Shown piece by piece: positions 16,701-24,438 of a stretch of DNA of 64,000 nt. Origin of the DNA: Roseiarcus sp963813195 (lineage in GTDB: Bacteria; Pseudomonadota; Alphaproteobacteria; Rhizobiales; Beijerinckiaceae); the NCBI GenBank assembly GCA_963813195.1, contig CAWEYC010000010.1, positions 13,231 to 77,230 on the forward strand. The letters run 5' to 3'. The translations under genes were made by a program, and so were the position numbers. Below the pieces are notes generated by a model. That model was not told where the DNA came from and ran no database searches. It was given only the letters and a program-made list of their open reading frames with translations. How positions within the stretch are numbered: the stretch's first letter is position 1; each line of letters starts with the position of its first letter.

Positions 16701-17375
16701 ATGACCAAGATCGCGCTGGTGCATGCCGTGCAGGCCGCGATGTCTCCGATCGAGGACGCGTTCAAGAGATTGTGGCCCGAGGCGAGACGGACCAACCTTC
16801 TCGACAATTCCTTGGCGGCCGATCGGGAGGCCGCCGGCGGCCTCACCCCTGAACTGTCGGAGCGGACGATGTCGCTCGCCTCCTACGCGGCCGGAACTGG
16901 CGCCGACGCTGTTCTCTTCACCTGCTCGGCATTCGGCGAGGCCATAGACGCCGCGGCGCAAAAACTGCCCCTACCGGTCTTGAAACCGAATGAAGCGATG
17001 TTCGAGGCGGCGCTCGACGCCGGTAACCGTATCGGAATGCTGGCTACCTTTGCGCCGGCGGTGGAGTCGATGGAGGAGGAATTCCGGCACATGGCGCGCC
17101 AAAGGGGCTCCGCCGCAACGATCGAGACACTGGTGGCGCCTGGAGCCCGCGCGGCGCTAGTCTCGGGAGATATCGCGGAACACGATCGTCTTGTCGCCGA
17201 GGCGATACCCCAACTGACTCACTGCGACGCCGTGGTGCTGGCCCACTTTTCCACGGCGACTGCGGAGGATAGGGCCCGCGCCAGAGCCGACCGGACCATC
17301 GTGTTGTCCGCACCGAGCAGCGCAATCATGAAACTCAAGTCGCTTCTGGATCAACGTCGATCGTCGACCAATTGA
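16701..17375 (+). CDS. Asp/Glu/hydantoin racemase family protein with a single catalytic cysteine
   Basis: The protein has 224 residues and is the last gene of the cluster. The family fold is recognisable in IALVHAV, VLFTCSAFGEAID (C75, the first catalytic cysteine), the KPNEAMFEAAL segment and IGMLATF. At the place of the usual second cysteine it reads DAVVLAHFSTA, with Ala-His (A181, H182) and no Cys. Two-base racemisation is therefore unlikely. Single-cysteine members of the superfamily catalyse decarboxylation or isomerisation. Its ATG follows the OtnC stop by 7 nt with a weak GAGGC ribosome-binding site. Its role in sugar-acid breakdown is unknown. Confidence 0.82.
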   Translation: MTKIALVHAVQAAMSPIEDAFKRLWPEARRTNLLDNSLAADREAAGGLTPELSERTMSLASYAAGTGADAVLFTCSAFGEAIDAAAQKLPLPVLKPNEAMFEAALDAGNRIGMLATFAPAVESMEEEFRHMARQRGSAATIETLVAPGARAALVSGDIAEHDRLVAEAIPQLTHCDAVVLAHFSTATAEDRARARADRTIVLSAPSSAIMKLKSLLDQRRSSTN

Positions 17376-17986
17376 CGTCGACCCCGGCCGACAGGGGATC
17401 GCCGAATTGCGCAACGCCACGCCACCGGCGCCGGGGGGTGTAGCCGCGCACGTGCGCTCCTCGACGTTGCGCGGTCTGCTCGCCGGGCTCGGATTCGTGC
17501 TGCTCTAATCAGCTCTGGGTACGCCGATCGCGCGCTTCGTCGGGCCCCGGTCTAAGCGCGACGAAGAACTCCGGTTGAGAGCTTCGACGGTCGACCAGTA
17601 GAATCCGGCCGCTGTTTTCGCCATTCTGCCGTTTCAGCTGCGTCCCCGCACGGTAAGAAGTTGAAATCGTTCGACTTATAAACATCTTGCACGGCCCGTG
17701 CAGTGTTTCCGAAGGCCGCCGGCGCCCGGCGCCCCTATAAAAGCACCGGATCGGGCCTCGCGGACTGGCTTGGCGGGACCGCGTCCGCCGCCCGCCTCGC
17801 TGCTGTGGCGCGTTGGCGACGCCTTAACCGAATTCGCATTTTGTTCTTCCCTACCTCCTAAGAGCGATTGCGCGCGAGCGATCTTTCTCCAATAAATCCA
17901 AATTGCGCGAAATGCCGTGGATTGGGACCCGATCGGCCCGCCGCGCGTTCTAAAGCCGACGGGTTTATTCACAAGGGATTTTTAGA
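17376..17986. other. Intergenic region, 611 bp
   Basis: No convincing protein or structural RNA gene is visible. It contains a 15-bp palindrome (17688-17702), the alternating GC-rich stretch CCGGCGCCCGGCGCC (about 17716-17730), and a TATAAAA element at about 17735-17741. These may belong to a promoter for the L,D-transpeptidase gene, but no matching -35 hexamer is clear. The first 130 bases after the racemase stop have no recognisable homology on either strand. Confidence 0.55.
17688..17702. promoter_or_regulatory. 15-bp palindrome TGCACGG-C-CCGTGCA, possible regulator site
   Basis: Perfect 7-bp arms flank one central base. The site lies 285 bp upstream of the L,D-transpeptidase start and 33 bp before a TATAAAA element. 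It could be a protein-binding site or a short hairpin in a leader RNA. Nothing in the sequence identifies the binder. Confidence 0.35.
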
Positions 17987-18571
17987 ATGCGCCGCATCGC
18001 ACTTCTCAGGGTCGGCCTGATCGCCGGATTGATCCTTTCGTCCGCGCCGGCATTCGCTCTGTCGAACTTCTTCGGCTCGTCGAGCGACAACGACAGCAAC
18101 AGTTATGGCGACGATCGCCCGCTCGCCTCGCCGATCCCGCGCGAGGTGGTCAATTTCGACGGTCCCTACGCGCCGGGGACGATCATCATCAACACGCGCG
18201 AGCGTCGGTTGTATTTCGTTCTGGCCGGGCATCAGGCGCTCAGATACGGCGTCGGCGTCGGCCGTCCCGGCTTCACCTGGGCGGGCGTCACCCATATCGG
18301 CAACAAGCGGGAATGGCCGGATTGGACGCCTCCGGCGCAGATGCTGCGCCGCCGCCCCGACCTTCCCCGCCATATGGCTGGCGGTATCGACAACCCGCTG
18401 GGCGCCCGCGCGATGTATCTTGCCGGCACGCTTTACCGCATCCACGGCTCCAACGAGCCCGACACGATCGGCCAGGCGGTATCCTCCGGCTGCATCCGCA
18501 TGACCAACGACGACGTCATCGACCTCTATCAGCGCGCGCACGTTGGCGCGAAGGTCGTCGTCACGCGCTGA
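17987..18571 (+). CDS. L,D-transpeptidase (YkuD domain)
   Basis: This exported peptidoglycan cross-linking enzyme has 194 residues. A signal peptide (basic MRRIALLR, hydrophobic GLIAGLILSSAPAFA) ends near residue 23. The YkuD domain begins at APGTIIINTRERRLYFVL and ends with the catalytic motif: IHGSNEPDTIG then VSSGCIRM, giving His near 157 and Cys near 173. The protein has no peptidoglycan-binding domain. Family members make 3-3 cross-links or attach lipoproteins to the wall in the periplasm. It stands alone, 66 nt upstream of moaA and co-directional with it. Confidence 0.93.
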   Translation: MRRIALLRVGLIAGLILSSAPAFALSNFFGSSSDNDSNSYGDDRPLASPIPREVVNFDGPYAPGTIIINTRERRLYFVLAGHQALRYGVGVGRPGFTWAGVTHIGNKREWPDWTPPAQMLRRRPDLPRHMAGGIDNPLGARAMYLAGTLYRIHGSNEPDTIGQAVSSGCIRMTNDDVIDLYQRAHVGAKVVVTR

Positions 18572-18637
18572 GAGCCTCCCTCGGCCGTCCGCCGCCCCCG
18601 CCTTTTATTCGCCGGGCGGCGGTATTATGTTGGGTTT

Positions 18638-19660
18638 ATGAACGCGCACGCGCCCCCCGCCTCACCGCCGCTCGTCGACCCCTTCGGCCGGGTCGTGAGC
18701 TATGTCCGCGTTTCCGTCACCGACCGCTGCGATTTCCGCTGCGCCTATTGCATGTCGGAGGACATGAATTTCCTGCCGAAGCGCGATGTGCTGTCGCTCG
18801 AGGAACTCGACCGGCTGTGTTCGACCTTCGTGCGGCTCGGCACGCGCAAATTGCGCATCACCGGGGGCGAGCCGCTGGTGCGGCGCGACATCATGACCCT
18901 TTTCCGCGCGCTTTCGCGGCATCTCGCCACCGGCGCGCTCGACGAACTGACGTTGACCACGAACGGCTCGCAACTCGCGCGCTACGCCGTCGAACTCGCG
19001 GATTGCGGGGTCCGGCGCGTCAATGTTTCCCTCGACACCTTGGACCCGGTGAAATTCCGCACCGTGACGCGGTGGGGCGATCTCGACAAGGTCATGGCGG
19101 GCATCGAGGCCGCCCGGCAGGCGGGCCTCAAGGTCAAGCTCAACGCGGTCGCGCTCAAGGGCTTCAACGACGAGGAAGCGCCCTCGGTCCTCGCCTGGGC
19201 GCACGAGCGCGGCTTCGATCTCACCTTCATCGAGGTCATGCCGCTCGGCGCGGTCGAAAGCGAGCGCTTCGACCAGTTCCTGCCGCTGACGGTGCTGCGC
19301 GCCGCCCTGGAGCAGCGCCTGACGCTGACGCCGTCGCCTTACGCGACCGGTGGGCCGGCGCGCTATTTCGACGTCAAGGAGACCGGCGGCCGCCTTGGCT
19401 TCATCACCCCCCTGACCCACAATTTCTGCGAAGGCTGCAATCGCGTGCGCGTCACCTGCACCGGCCGGCTCTACATGTGCCTCGGCCAGGAGGACGCCGC
19501 GGATCTGCGCGAGCCGCTGCGCCGCTCCGAGGGCGACGATTTGCTCGTCGCGGCGATCCGCGCCGCCATTCAGCGTAAGCCCAAGGGTCACGATTTCGTC
19601 ATCGAGCGCGCCGGCAGCCACGCTTCGACCGCGCGCCACATGAGCGTGACCGGGGGATAG
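18638..19660 (+). CDS. moaA: GTP 3',8-cyclase MoaA
   Basis: This radical-SAM enzyme converts GTP to 3',8-cyclo-GTP in the first step of molybdenum cofactor synthesis. It has 340 residues, the normal length. The N-terminal cluster motif is C31-x3-C35-x2-C38 (CDFRCAYC), and the SAM motif TGGEPLV follows. The second [4Fe-4S] site is in FCEGCNRVRVTCTG, and the protein ends in the conserved GG tail. The start is the ATG at 18638. No other moa genes are adjacent. The grxD gene lies 110 nt downstream. Confidence 0.97.
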   Translation: MNAHAPPASPPLVDPFGRVVSYVRVSVTDRCDFRCAYCMSEDMNFLPKRDVLSLEELDRLCSTFVRLGTRKLRITGGEPLVRRDIMTLFRALSRHLATGALDELTLTTNGSQLARYAVELADCGVRRVNVSLDTLDPVKFRTVTRWGDLDKVMAGIEAARQAGLKVKLNAVALKGFNDEEAPSVLAWAHERGFDLTFIEVMPLGAVESERFDQFLPLTVLRAALEQRLTLTPSPYATGGPARYFDVKETGGRLGFITPLTHNFCEGCNRVRVTCTGRLYMCLGQEDAADLREPLRRSEGDDLLVAAIRAAIQRKPKGHDFVIERAGSHASTARHMSVTGG

Positions 19661-19770
19661 CCGGCCGGCAACTCTTTTGCGGCCGGCGTCTGGCGGGGGC
19701 GGCGTCGGTGTTTTATATGAACAGGGTTGGAGGCGGGGCCTTGAACCCCGTCAGGAAAGGTCAACGCGCC

Positions 19771-20112
19771 ATGTCGAATGTTCAAGAGCGGATCCAGAAG
19801 CTGATCGCCGAGAACCCCGTCGTTCTCTTCATGAAGGGGACGCCGCAGTTTCCCCAATGTGGATTTTCCGGCCAGGTCATCCAGATTCTCGATTATCTCG
19901 GCGCGCCGGTCGTCGGCGTGAACGTGCTCGAGGACGCGGAAATCCGCCAGGGCATCAAGGAGTTCGCCAACTGGCCGACCGTTCCCCAGCTCTACGTCAA
20001 GGGCGAATTCGTCGGCGGCTGCGACATCACGCGCGAAATGTTCCAATCGGGCGAACTCGCGGCGCTGCTGAGCGAGGCCGGCGTCGAAGTGAAGCAGCCC
20101 GCCAAGGCGTGA
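19771..20112 (+). CDS. grxD: Monothiol glutaredoxin, Grx4/GrxD family
   Basis: This monothiol glutaredoxin has 113 residues and carries Fe-S clusters or serves iron regulation. The CGFS active site is at residues 30-33 (PQCGFSGQ). The glutathione-binding text WPTVPQLYVKGEFVGGCDI follows, giving the complete single-domain family pattern. The ATG at 19771, after AGGAAAGG, is chosen over an upstream in-frame ATG because MSNVQERIQKLI is the usual N-terminus. It converges on the SPFH gene, with only 23 nt between their stops. Confidence 0.96.
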   Translation: MSNVQERIQKLIAENPVVLFMKGTPQFPQCGFSGQVIQILDYLGAPVVGVNVLEDAEIRQGIKEFANWPTVPQLYVKGEFVGGCDITREMFQSGELAALLSEAGVEVKQPAKA

Positions 20113-20135
20113 TCGCCTAACGCGCGCCCGCCGGC

Positions 20136-21953
20136 CTATGGCGACTTTTCCGGCGCTGGCTCGGCGGGGCGTAGGAAAGAACCCAGCACCGCCGCTGGGC
20201 CTTCGAGGCCGCCGCCGCCGACATAGACTTGCGGCAACTTGAGATTGGCGACGATCTCGGGGTGCGCGGCAAGCAGATCGAGCATGAGTTTCAGCTCCTG
20301 CAGCCGCAGCACGCTGTCCTTGCCGAGCACTTCGGCCTGCGCGGTCTGGCCGGCCGCCTGCTCCTCGAGAAAGAGTCGCTCGGCGTGGCCCTCGGCCTGC
20401 CGACGGTCCTGCGCGAGCCGCGCCGTCTGCACCGAAATCTGCGCGGTGACGAGATCGCGCTGCTGGTCGGCGGTGGCGCGCGCTTGTTCCGTCTTCTGGC
20501 GCTGCTCCTGCGCGATCTGCTCCTGCACATAGGCGGCGCGCAACTGGCCGGCGAGCTGCTCGCGCTGGCGCGCCAGCAGCAGTTCTGGCGGGATCGCCGA
20601 TTCGCCGAGCCGGATCTCCTTGATGTCGACCCCGGCGCGGCGGCCGTCGATCTGCGCGCGCTCGAGGATCGCCTGTTCCAGCACGGTGCGGTTCTCGATG
20701 GTGTCGAGCACGCGCGTCGGCCGGGTCACCTGGGTCGTGACGCCATTCGCGTCTGTTTCGGGCGCCGTGATGGCGCCGCCGTAGACGTTGCGGACCAGCG
20801 AGCGGATGGACGGCACGACGATACGCTGGTCGACCTCCTGCTGGCCGCCAACCGCGGCGACGACGATCGGCGCGTTCTCCGGCGTGATCTGCACGATCGC
20901 GCGCAGCTCTTGCGGAATCTCCCAACCTTCGATCTTGGTGTTGATCGCGCTGTCGGCGGCGTCGTGCGGCTGCGGGAACGTCGCGGTGCGCTCGGACTGG
21001 GTAAAGTCGCCTCGTGCGTCGACCTTGAGGTCGATGTAGCGGCGGGTGAAGCCGCCCTTGAACTCCAAGGTGGTGACGCGGGTGGAGACGAGGGTGACGT
21101 CATAGGCGTCGCGGTTGAGATAATAGTCGTTGGGCGGCAGCGAAGTGTCCCAGACCCCTTTGCAATATTTCGTCACCAGTTCCGCCGTCAGGCCGCCTTC
21201 GTCGGTCTTGGCCGTGCGCGCCTTGCAGTCGATCCCGGGGCTCTGCACTGAAGAGCGCACGACGCCGACCGAGCCCGCCGGCACGCGGGTGATCGAGGTG
21301 TCGAGCGGCGTCTGTTCGATCGTCTTGCCGCGCAAATCGTAGACGTCGTCGCTGTTGACCGTGATGTCGCGCCCGTTGCTGATGTACCCGATCTTGATCT
21401 GGAACAGTGCGAGATTGAGCGGATAGACCCCGGGCTTGAGGACGCTGAGCTGCAGGCCCTTCTGGCCGCCGTGGGTCATGAAATATTCGGCGTCGAGAAA
21501 TTTCTGCTGGTCGGCGTCGGGCCAGGCGTCCGCCATGATCTGCCCGGCCGCCAACGCATTGCCGTCGCTCGCGACGATCCGGCCATAGAACCCGTTGGGC
21601 ACGACGACGACCGGCAGGAGATCGACCTGGTTGAGGACGTTGAAGAAGATGGAGATGCGGAACGTGCCCGGGGGGATGATTTCGGCCTGATAGCCCGTCT
21701 CGCCGTTGGTCGCGATGATGTGCCCCGCTCCGATATTGGCGAGACCGTAGACCTTGCGCACGACGCCGACTTGATTGGCCGGGATCGAAATGATGCTGGT
21801 GGAGAGAATTTCGTAGAGCGCGATCAGCGCGAAAACGAAGCGCATCCCCGTGACGGCGGTCGCGCGCTGCCAGCCGCCAAGCGATTCCGGGATAACCCGT
21901 GCAGCGAAGATCGCGGCGAGGATCGCCGCCGCCGCGATGAGTATTTCGTGCAT
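20136..21953 (-). CDS. SPFH/Band 7 domain protein
   Basis: This is a 605-residue membrane protein of the prohibitin/flotillin superfamily. Two N-terminal hydrophobic segments (ILIAAAAILAAIFAA near 4-18 and FVFALIALYEILS near 39-51) precede the SPFH core, recognisable from SIPANQVGVVRKVYG and IIPPGTFRISIFFN. A long Gln/Glu/Ala/Arg-rich coiled coil spans about 450-560. The C-terminal tail ends LPQVYVGGGG and a proline-rich stretch. Such proteins scaffold membrane microdomains or protease complexes. It stands alone on the minus strand, divergent from glmM with a gap of 181 nt. Confidence 0.88.
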   Translation of the reverse strand: MHEILIAAAAILAAIFAARVIPESLGGWQRATAVTGMRFVFALIALYEILSTSIISIPANQVGVVRKVYGLANIGAGHIIATNGETGYQAEIIPPGTFRISIFFNVLNQVDLLPVVVVPNGFYGRIVASDGNALAAGQIMADAWPDADQQKFLDAEYFMTHGGQKGLQLSVLKPGVYPLNLALFQIKIGYISNGRDITVNSDDVYDLRGKTIEQTPLDTSITRVPAGSVGVVRSSVQSPGIDCKARTAKTDEGGLTAELVTKYCKGVWDTSLPPNDYYLNRDAYDVTLVSTRVTTLEFKGGFTRRYIDLKVDARGDFTQSERTATFPQPHDAADSAINTKIEGWEIPQELRAIVQITPENAPIVVAAVGGQQEVDQRIVVPSIRSLVRNVYGGAITAPETDANGVTTQVTRPTRVLDTIENRTVLEQAILERAQIDGRRAGVDIKEIRLGESAIPPELLLARQREQLAGQLRAAYVQEQIAQEQRQKTEQARATADQQRDLVTAQISVQTARLAQDRRQAEGHAERLFLEEQAAGQTAQAEVLGKDSVLRLQELKLMLDLLAAHPEIVANLKLPQVYVGGGGLEGPAAVLGSFLRPAEPAPEKSP

Positions 21954-22134
21954 CTTCGCCCCCTAGCGACCTACCGGAAACTGGGTTTAATCTACACCAA
22001 ATCACGGGCGCCTGCGTGACGGCTTGGCGCTAGCGTCTCGGTCTCCGTTTACGGTCTGCAACGATTTTTGAATTTCTTCCGTTGCATAATGGGATATTGG
22101 GGACGGATTCGCCTTTCGACGCAGGGGGTTGCAC

Positions 22135-23478
22135 ATGTCGCGCAAGTATTTCGGCACCGATGGCATCCGCGGCCGCGCGAACGGCAAGATCACCGCCGAA
22201 CTCGCCTTGAAGGTCGGTCAGGCGGCCGGGCTGGTGTTCCAGCGCGGCGAGCATCGTCATCGCGTGGTGATCGGCAAGGACACGCGGCTCTCCAGCTATA
22301 TGATTGAATACGCGCTCGTCGCCGGCTTCACCTCGGTCGGCATGGACGTCCTGCTGCTCGGCCCCGCGCCGACGCCAGGGGTGGCGATGCTGACGCGCTC
22401 GATGCGCTGCGACCTCGGCGTGATGATCTCGGCCTCGCACAATCTCTTCGAGGACAACGGCATCAAGCTGTTCGGCCCCGACGGATTCAAGCTGTCGGAC
22501 GAAATCGAGGCGCGAATCGAAGCGCTGATCGATGACGACCTCGCCCCGAACCTCGCCAAATCGCCCGAGCTCGGGCGCGCCCGGCGCATCGACGACGTCC
22601 AGGCGCGCTATATCGAATACGCCAAGCGCACCCTCTCGCGCGACGTCTCGTTCGAGGGCATGCGCGTCGTGATCGATTGCGCCAACGGGGCCGCGTATAA
22701 AACGGCGCCCGAGGCCCTGTGGGAACTCGGCGCCGAGGTCGTCAAGATCGGCGTCGAGCCCAATGGCGTCAACATCAATCTCAACGTCGGTTCGACCGCT
22801 CCCGAGGCGCTCGCGCAAAAAGTCCGGGAAATGCGCGCCGACGTCGGCATCGCGCTCGACGGCGACGCGGACCGCATGATCATCGTCGACGAGAAGGGCC
22901 ATGTCGTCGATGGCGACCAGATTCTCGCGGTGGTGGCCGAGAGCTGGCAGGCGGACGGCCGCCTCGCTAAACCCGGCATCGTCGCGACGGTCATGTCGAA
23001 CCTCGGCCTGGAGCGGCGGCTCTCCGGCTTCGGCCTCAGCCTCGAACGCACCGCGGTCGGCGACCGTTACGTGCTGGAGCGCATGGTCGAGAAGGGCTTC
23101 AACGTCGGGGGCGAACAATCCGGCCACATCATATTGACCGATCACTCGACGACCGGCGATGGCCTCATCGCGGCGATGCAGGTGCTCGCCGTCGTGCAGA
23201 AGCAGGGCAAGCCGGTAAGCGAAGTCTGCCGCCGCTTCGAACCGTTGCCCCAGGTCTTGCGCAACGTGCGCTTCCGCGGCGCGAACCCGCTGGAGGATGA
23301 ATTGGTGTTGAAGGCGATCGCGGCGGCGACGGCGCGCCTGGGCGCCCAGGGGCGTCTCGTCATCCGTCCCTCGGGCACGGAGCCTGTCATCCGCGTCATG
23401 GCCGAGGCGGACGACCGCGCGCTGGTGGATACCCTGATAAGCGAAGTCTGCCACGCGGTGGAGAAGGCGGCGGCCTGA
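22135..23478 (+). CDS. glmM: Phosphoglucosamine mutase
   Basis: GlmM interconverts glucosamine 6-phosphate and 1-phosphate on the way to UDP-GlcNAc for the cell wall. It has 447 residues from the ATG at 22135; the ATG two codons earlier is less likely because SRKYFGTDGIRG is the standard start. The phosphoserine loop is ISASHN with Ser101, the metal loop is DGDADRM, and the phosphate-binding C-terminal loop is RPSGTEP. All are intact. A perfect 8-bp inverted repeat follows the stop, and the rreB-like small mRNA locus lies immediately downstream. Confidence 0.97.
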   Translation: MSRKYFGTDGIRGRANGKITAELALKVGQAAGLVFQRGEHRHRVVIGKDTRLSSYMIEYALVAGFTSVGMDVLLLGPAPTPGVAMLTRSMRCDLGVMISASHNLFEDNGIKLFGPDGFKLSDEIEARIEALIDDDLAPNLAKSPELGRARRIDDVQARYIEYAKRTLSRDVSFEGMRVVIDCANGAAYKTAPEALWELGAEVVKIGVEPNGVNINLNVGSTAPEALAQKVREMRADVGIALDGDADRMIIVDEKGHVVDGDQILAVVAESWQADGRLAKPGIVATVMSNLGLERRLSGFGLSLERTAVGDRYVLERMVEKGFNVGGEQSGHIILTDHSTTGDGLIAAMQVLAVVQKQGKPVSEVCRRFEPLPQVLRNVRFRGANPLEDELVLKAIAAATARLGAQGRLVIRPSGTEPVIRVMAEADDRALVDTLISEVCHAVEKAAA

Positions 23479-23497
23479 GCGGCCCGCTTCGGGCCGC
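23479..23497 (+). terminator. glmM: Hairpin directly after glmM stop
   Basis: GCGGCCCG (23479-23486) and CGGGCCGC (23490-23497) form a perfect 8-bp stem with a CTT loop, starting at the base after the glmM stop codon. There is no T-run, so it may be a weak terminator or an mRNA 3'-end stabiliser that separates glmM from the small gene that follows. Confidence 0.5.
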
Positions 23498-23600
23498 CGT
23501 CGGGGGGGCTATCTTACCCACAATTGCGTCACCGTTGCGCGATTTCTGGGCTTTCAAAATAGACGAATCACCGTATCCTGACTTGTGTCGTCAACAACCC

Positions 23601-23617
23601 GAAAGGAGGTGATCCAG
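23601..23617 (+). promoter_or_regulatory. Extended 17-nt Shine-Dalgarno sequence
   Basis: GAAAGGAGGTGATCCAG matches the complement of the alphaproteobacterial 16S rRNA 3' end over 17 consecutive bases. It runs into the G of a GTG start codon at 23617. Ordinary ribosome-binding sites match 4-7 bases. A match of this length is the hallmark described for rreB of Bradyrhizobium, where it holds the mRNA on the 30S subunit and reduces translation. Confidence 0.88.
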
Positions 23618-23694
23618 TGTCTCATTGTCAATCGCCATGTGAGATTTGCGAGGCCTGGAACATTGTCCGTGCGCAGGGCTACCGCGCATCGTAG
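23617..23694 (+). CDS. rreB-like small ORF with extended Shine-Dalgarno sequence
   Basis: A 25-codon reading frame starts at the GTG at 23617 and ends at the TAG at 23692-23694. The peptide begins MSHCQSPCEIC and ends RAQGYRAS, with cysteines spaced C4-x3-C8-x2-C11. The start overlaps the last base of the 17-nt anti-16S sequence. About 50 bases later a 13-bp hairpin closes the unit, so the mRNA would be about 180-200 nt. This layout (GTG start, extended Shine-Dalgarno, short frame, terminator) matches rreB, a small mRNA known in Bradyrhizobiaceae that encodes a 14-residue peptide. The peptide here is longer and unrelated in length, so homology is by architecture, not by product. Confidence 0.7.
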   Translation: MSHCQSPCEICEAWNIVRAQGYRAS

Positions 23695-23743
23695 ACGCTA
23701 GGCAATCCAGACCTTAAGCGATCTCTGCGTGGTCGCGACAATG

Positions 23744-23773
23744 GAAGGGCCGCTCCGCAAGGGGCGGTCCTTC
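23744..23773 (+). terminator. Terminator of the rreB-like small mRNA
   Basis: A 13-bp stem (23744-23756 pairing with 23761-23773, with two G-T wobbles) closes a GCAA tetraloop and is followed by TCATTTGT. It lies 50 nt downstream of the small ORF stop and about 107 nt before the YidB gene, so it separates the two units. Confidence 0.75.
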
Positions 23774-23880
23774 TCATTTGTGGCGGGTCGCGCGTTTCGG
23801 GCTTGTCACCCGCCGCCAGGGGAGTCAGCATGGTCTGGCCGGGCCTGCCTCTTGCAGCGCCGGCCCAGGGGACGTGGACC

Positions 23881-24207
23881 ATGGGACTTCTCGACAGCTT
23901 GGGCGGCGCGCTTGAGCAATTCGGAGCCGCCGAACTTCAAACCGTACTCCCCGGCGTATTGGCCAAGACCAATCTTGGCGATTTGCAGGGGATTCTCACG
24001 CAATTGCAGCAGGGCGGCCTCGGCGCGCAGGTTCAGTCCTGGATTTCGAGCGGCCAGAATCTGTCGGTCACGCCCGAACAGCTTCAGGCGGCGCTGGGAA
24101 GCGACCAGGTCAAGCAGCTTGCGCAGCACTTCGGCGTGGATCCGGACGCGGTGCTCAAGCTGCTCGCCCAGCATCTTCCGACCGTGGCCAGCCAGTCCGC
24201 GTCGTAG
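23881..24207 (+). CDS. YidB family protein (DUF937)
   Basis: This small soluble protein has 108 residues from the ATG at 23881. It begins MGLLDSLGGALEQFG, followed by glycine/glutamine-rich helical repeats (LGDLQGILTQLQQGGLG, WISSGQNLSVTPEQL) and LAQHFGVDPDAVLKLLAQHLP, the standard YidB pattern. An upstream in-frame ATG would add 26 residues that do not fit the family. The function of YidB is unknown. It stands alone between the small-mRNA terminator and a CtrA-type box. Confidence 0.88.
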   Translation: MGLLDSLGGALEQFGAAELQTVLPGVLAKTNLGDLQGILTQLQQGGLGAQVQSWISSGQNLSVTPEQLQAALGSDQVKQLAQHFGVDPDAVLKLLAQHLPTVASQSAS

Positions 24208-24342
24208 TCGTCGGCGCGACGGGGTTAGTTTCGCCTTCGGAATTTGGGGCGCGCGGGCCGTTCAAGGCGGCGCGCACGCTGTTGTGCGCCTTGGGGAAGC
24301 AGGAGCTTGGCGACGCGCGGTTCCCCAACGACAACGACAAAG

Positions 24343-24358
24343 TTAATTCTTTGTTAAC
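24343..24358. promoter_or_regulatory. CtrA-type box TTAA-N7-TTAAC
   Basis: TTAA (24343-24346), seven bases, then TTAAC (24354-24358) is a perfect match to the CtrA consensus of alphaproteobacteria. It sits in an AT-rich island in otherwise GC-rich DNA, 80 bp upstream of the hypothetical gene at 24439. The same island holds a 9-bp inverted repeat, TTTGTTAAC (24350-24358) with GTTAACAAA (24380-24388). Confidence 0.6.
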
Positions 24359-24438
24359 CTTAATCAGAGATTTATTTGAGTTAACAAAAACGTGATCTGC
24401 CCTAAGGGCGTCCAAGCGGCTCAACCGGCGGTTGTCAC

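Noticed and set aside
19741..19770. Sequence TTGAACCCCGTCAGG before grxD, reminiscent of the SRP RNA core
   Set aside because: Only about 13 bases match. The conserved GGAAGGAAGCAGC loop is missing and no hairpin surrounds it, so it is just the grxD leader.
22068..22090. TTGAAT and CATAAT as a glmM promoter
   Set aside because: The spacer is only 11 bp, too short for a sigma70 promoter. No better pair was found, so no promoter is called.
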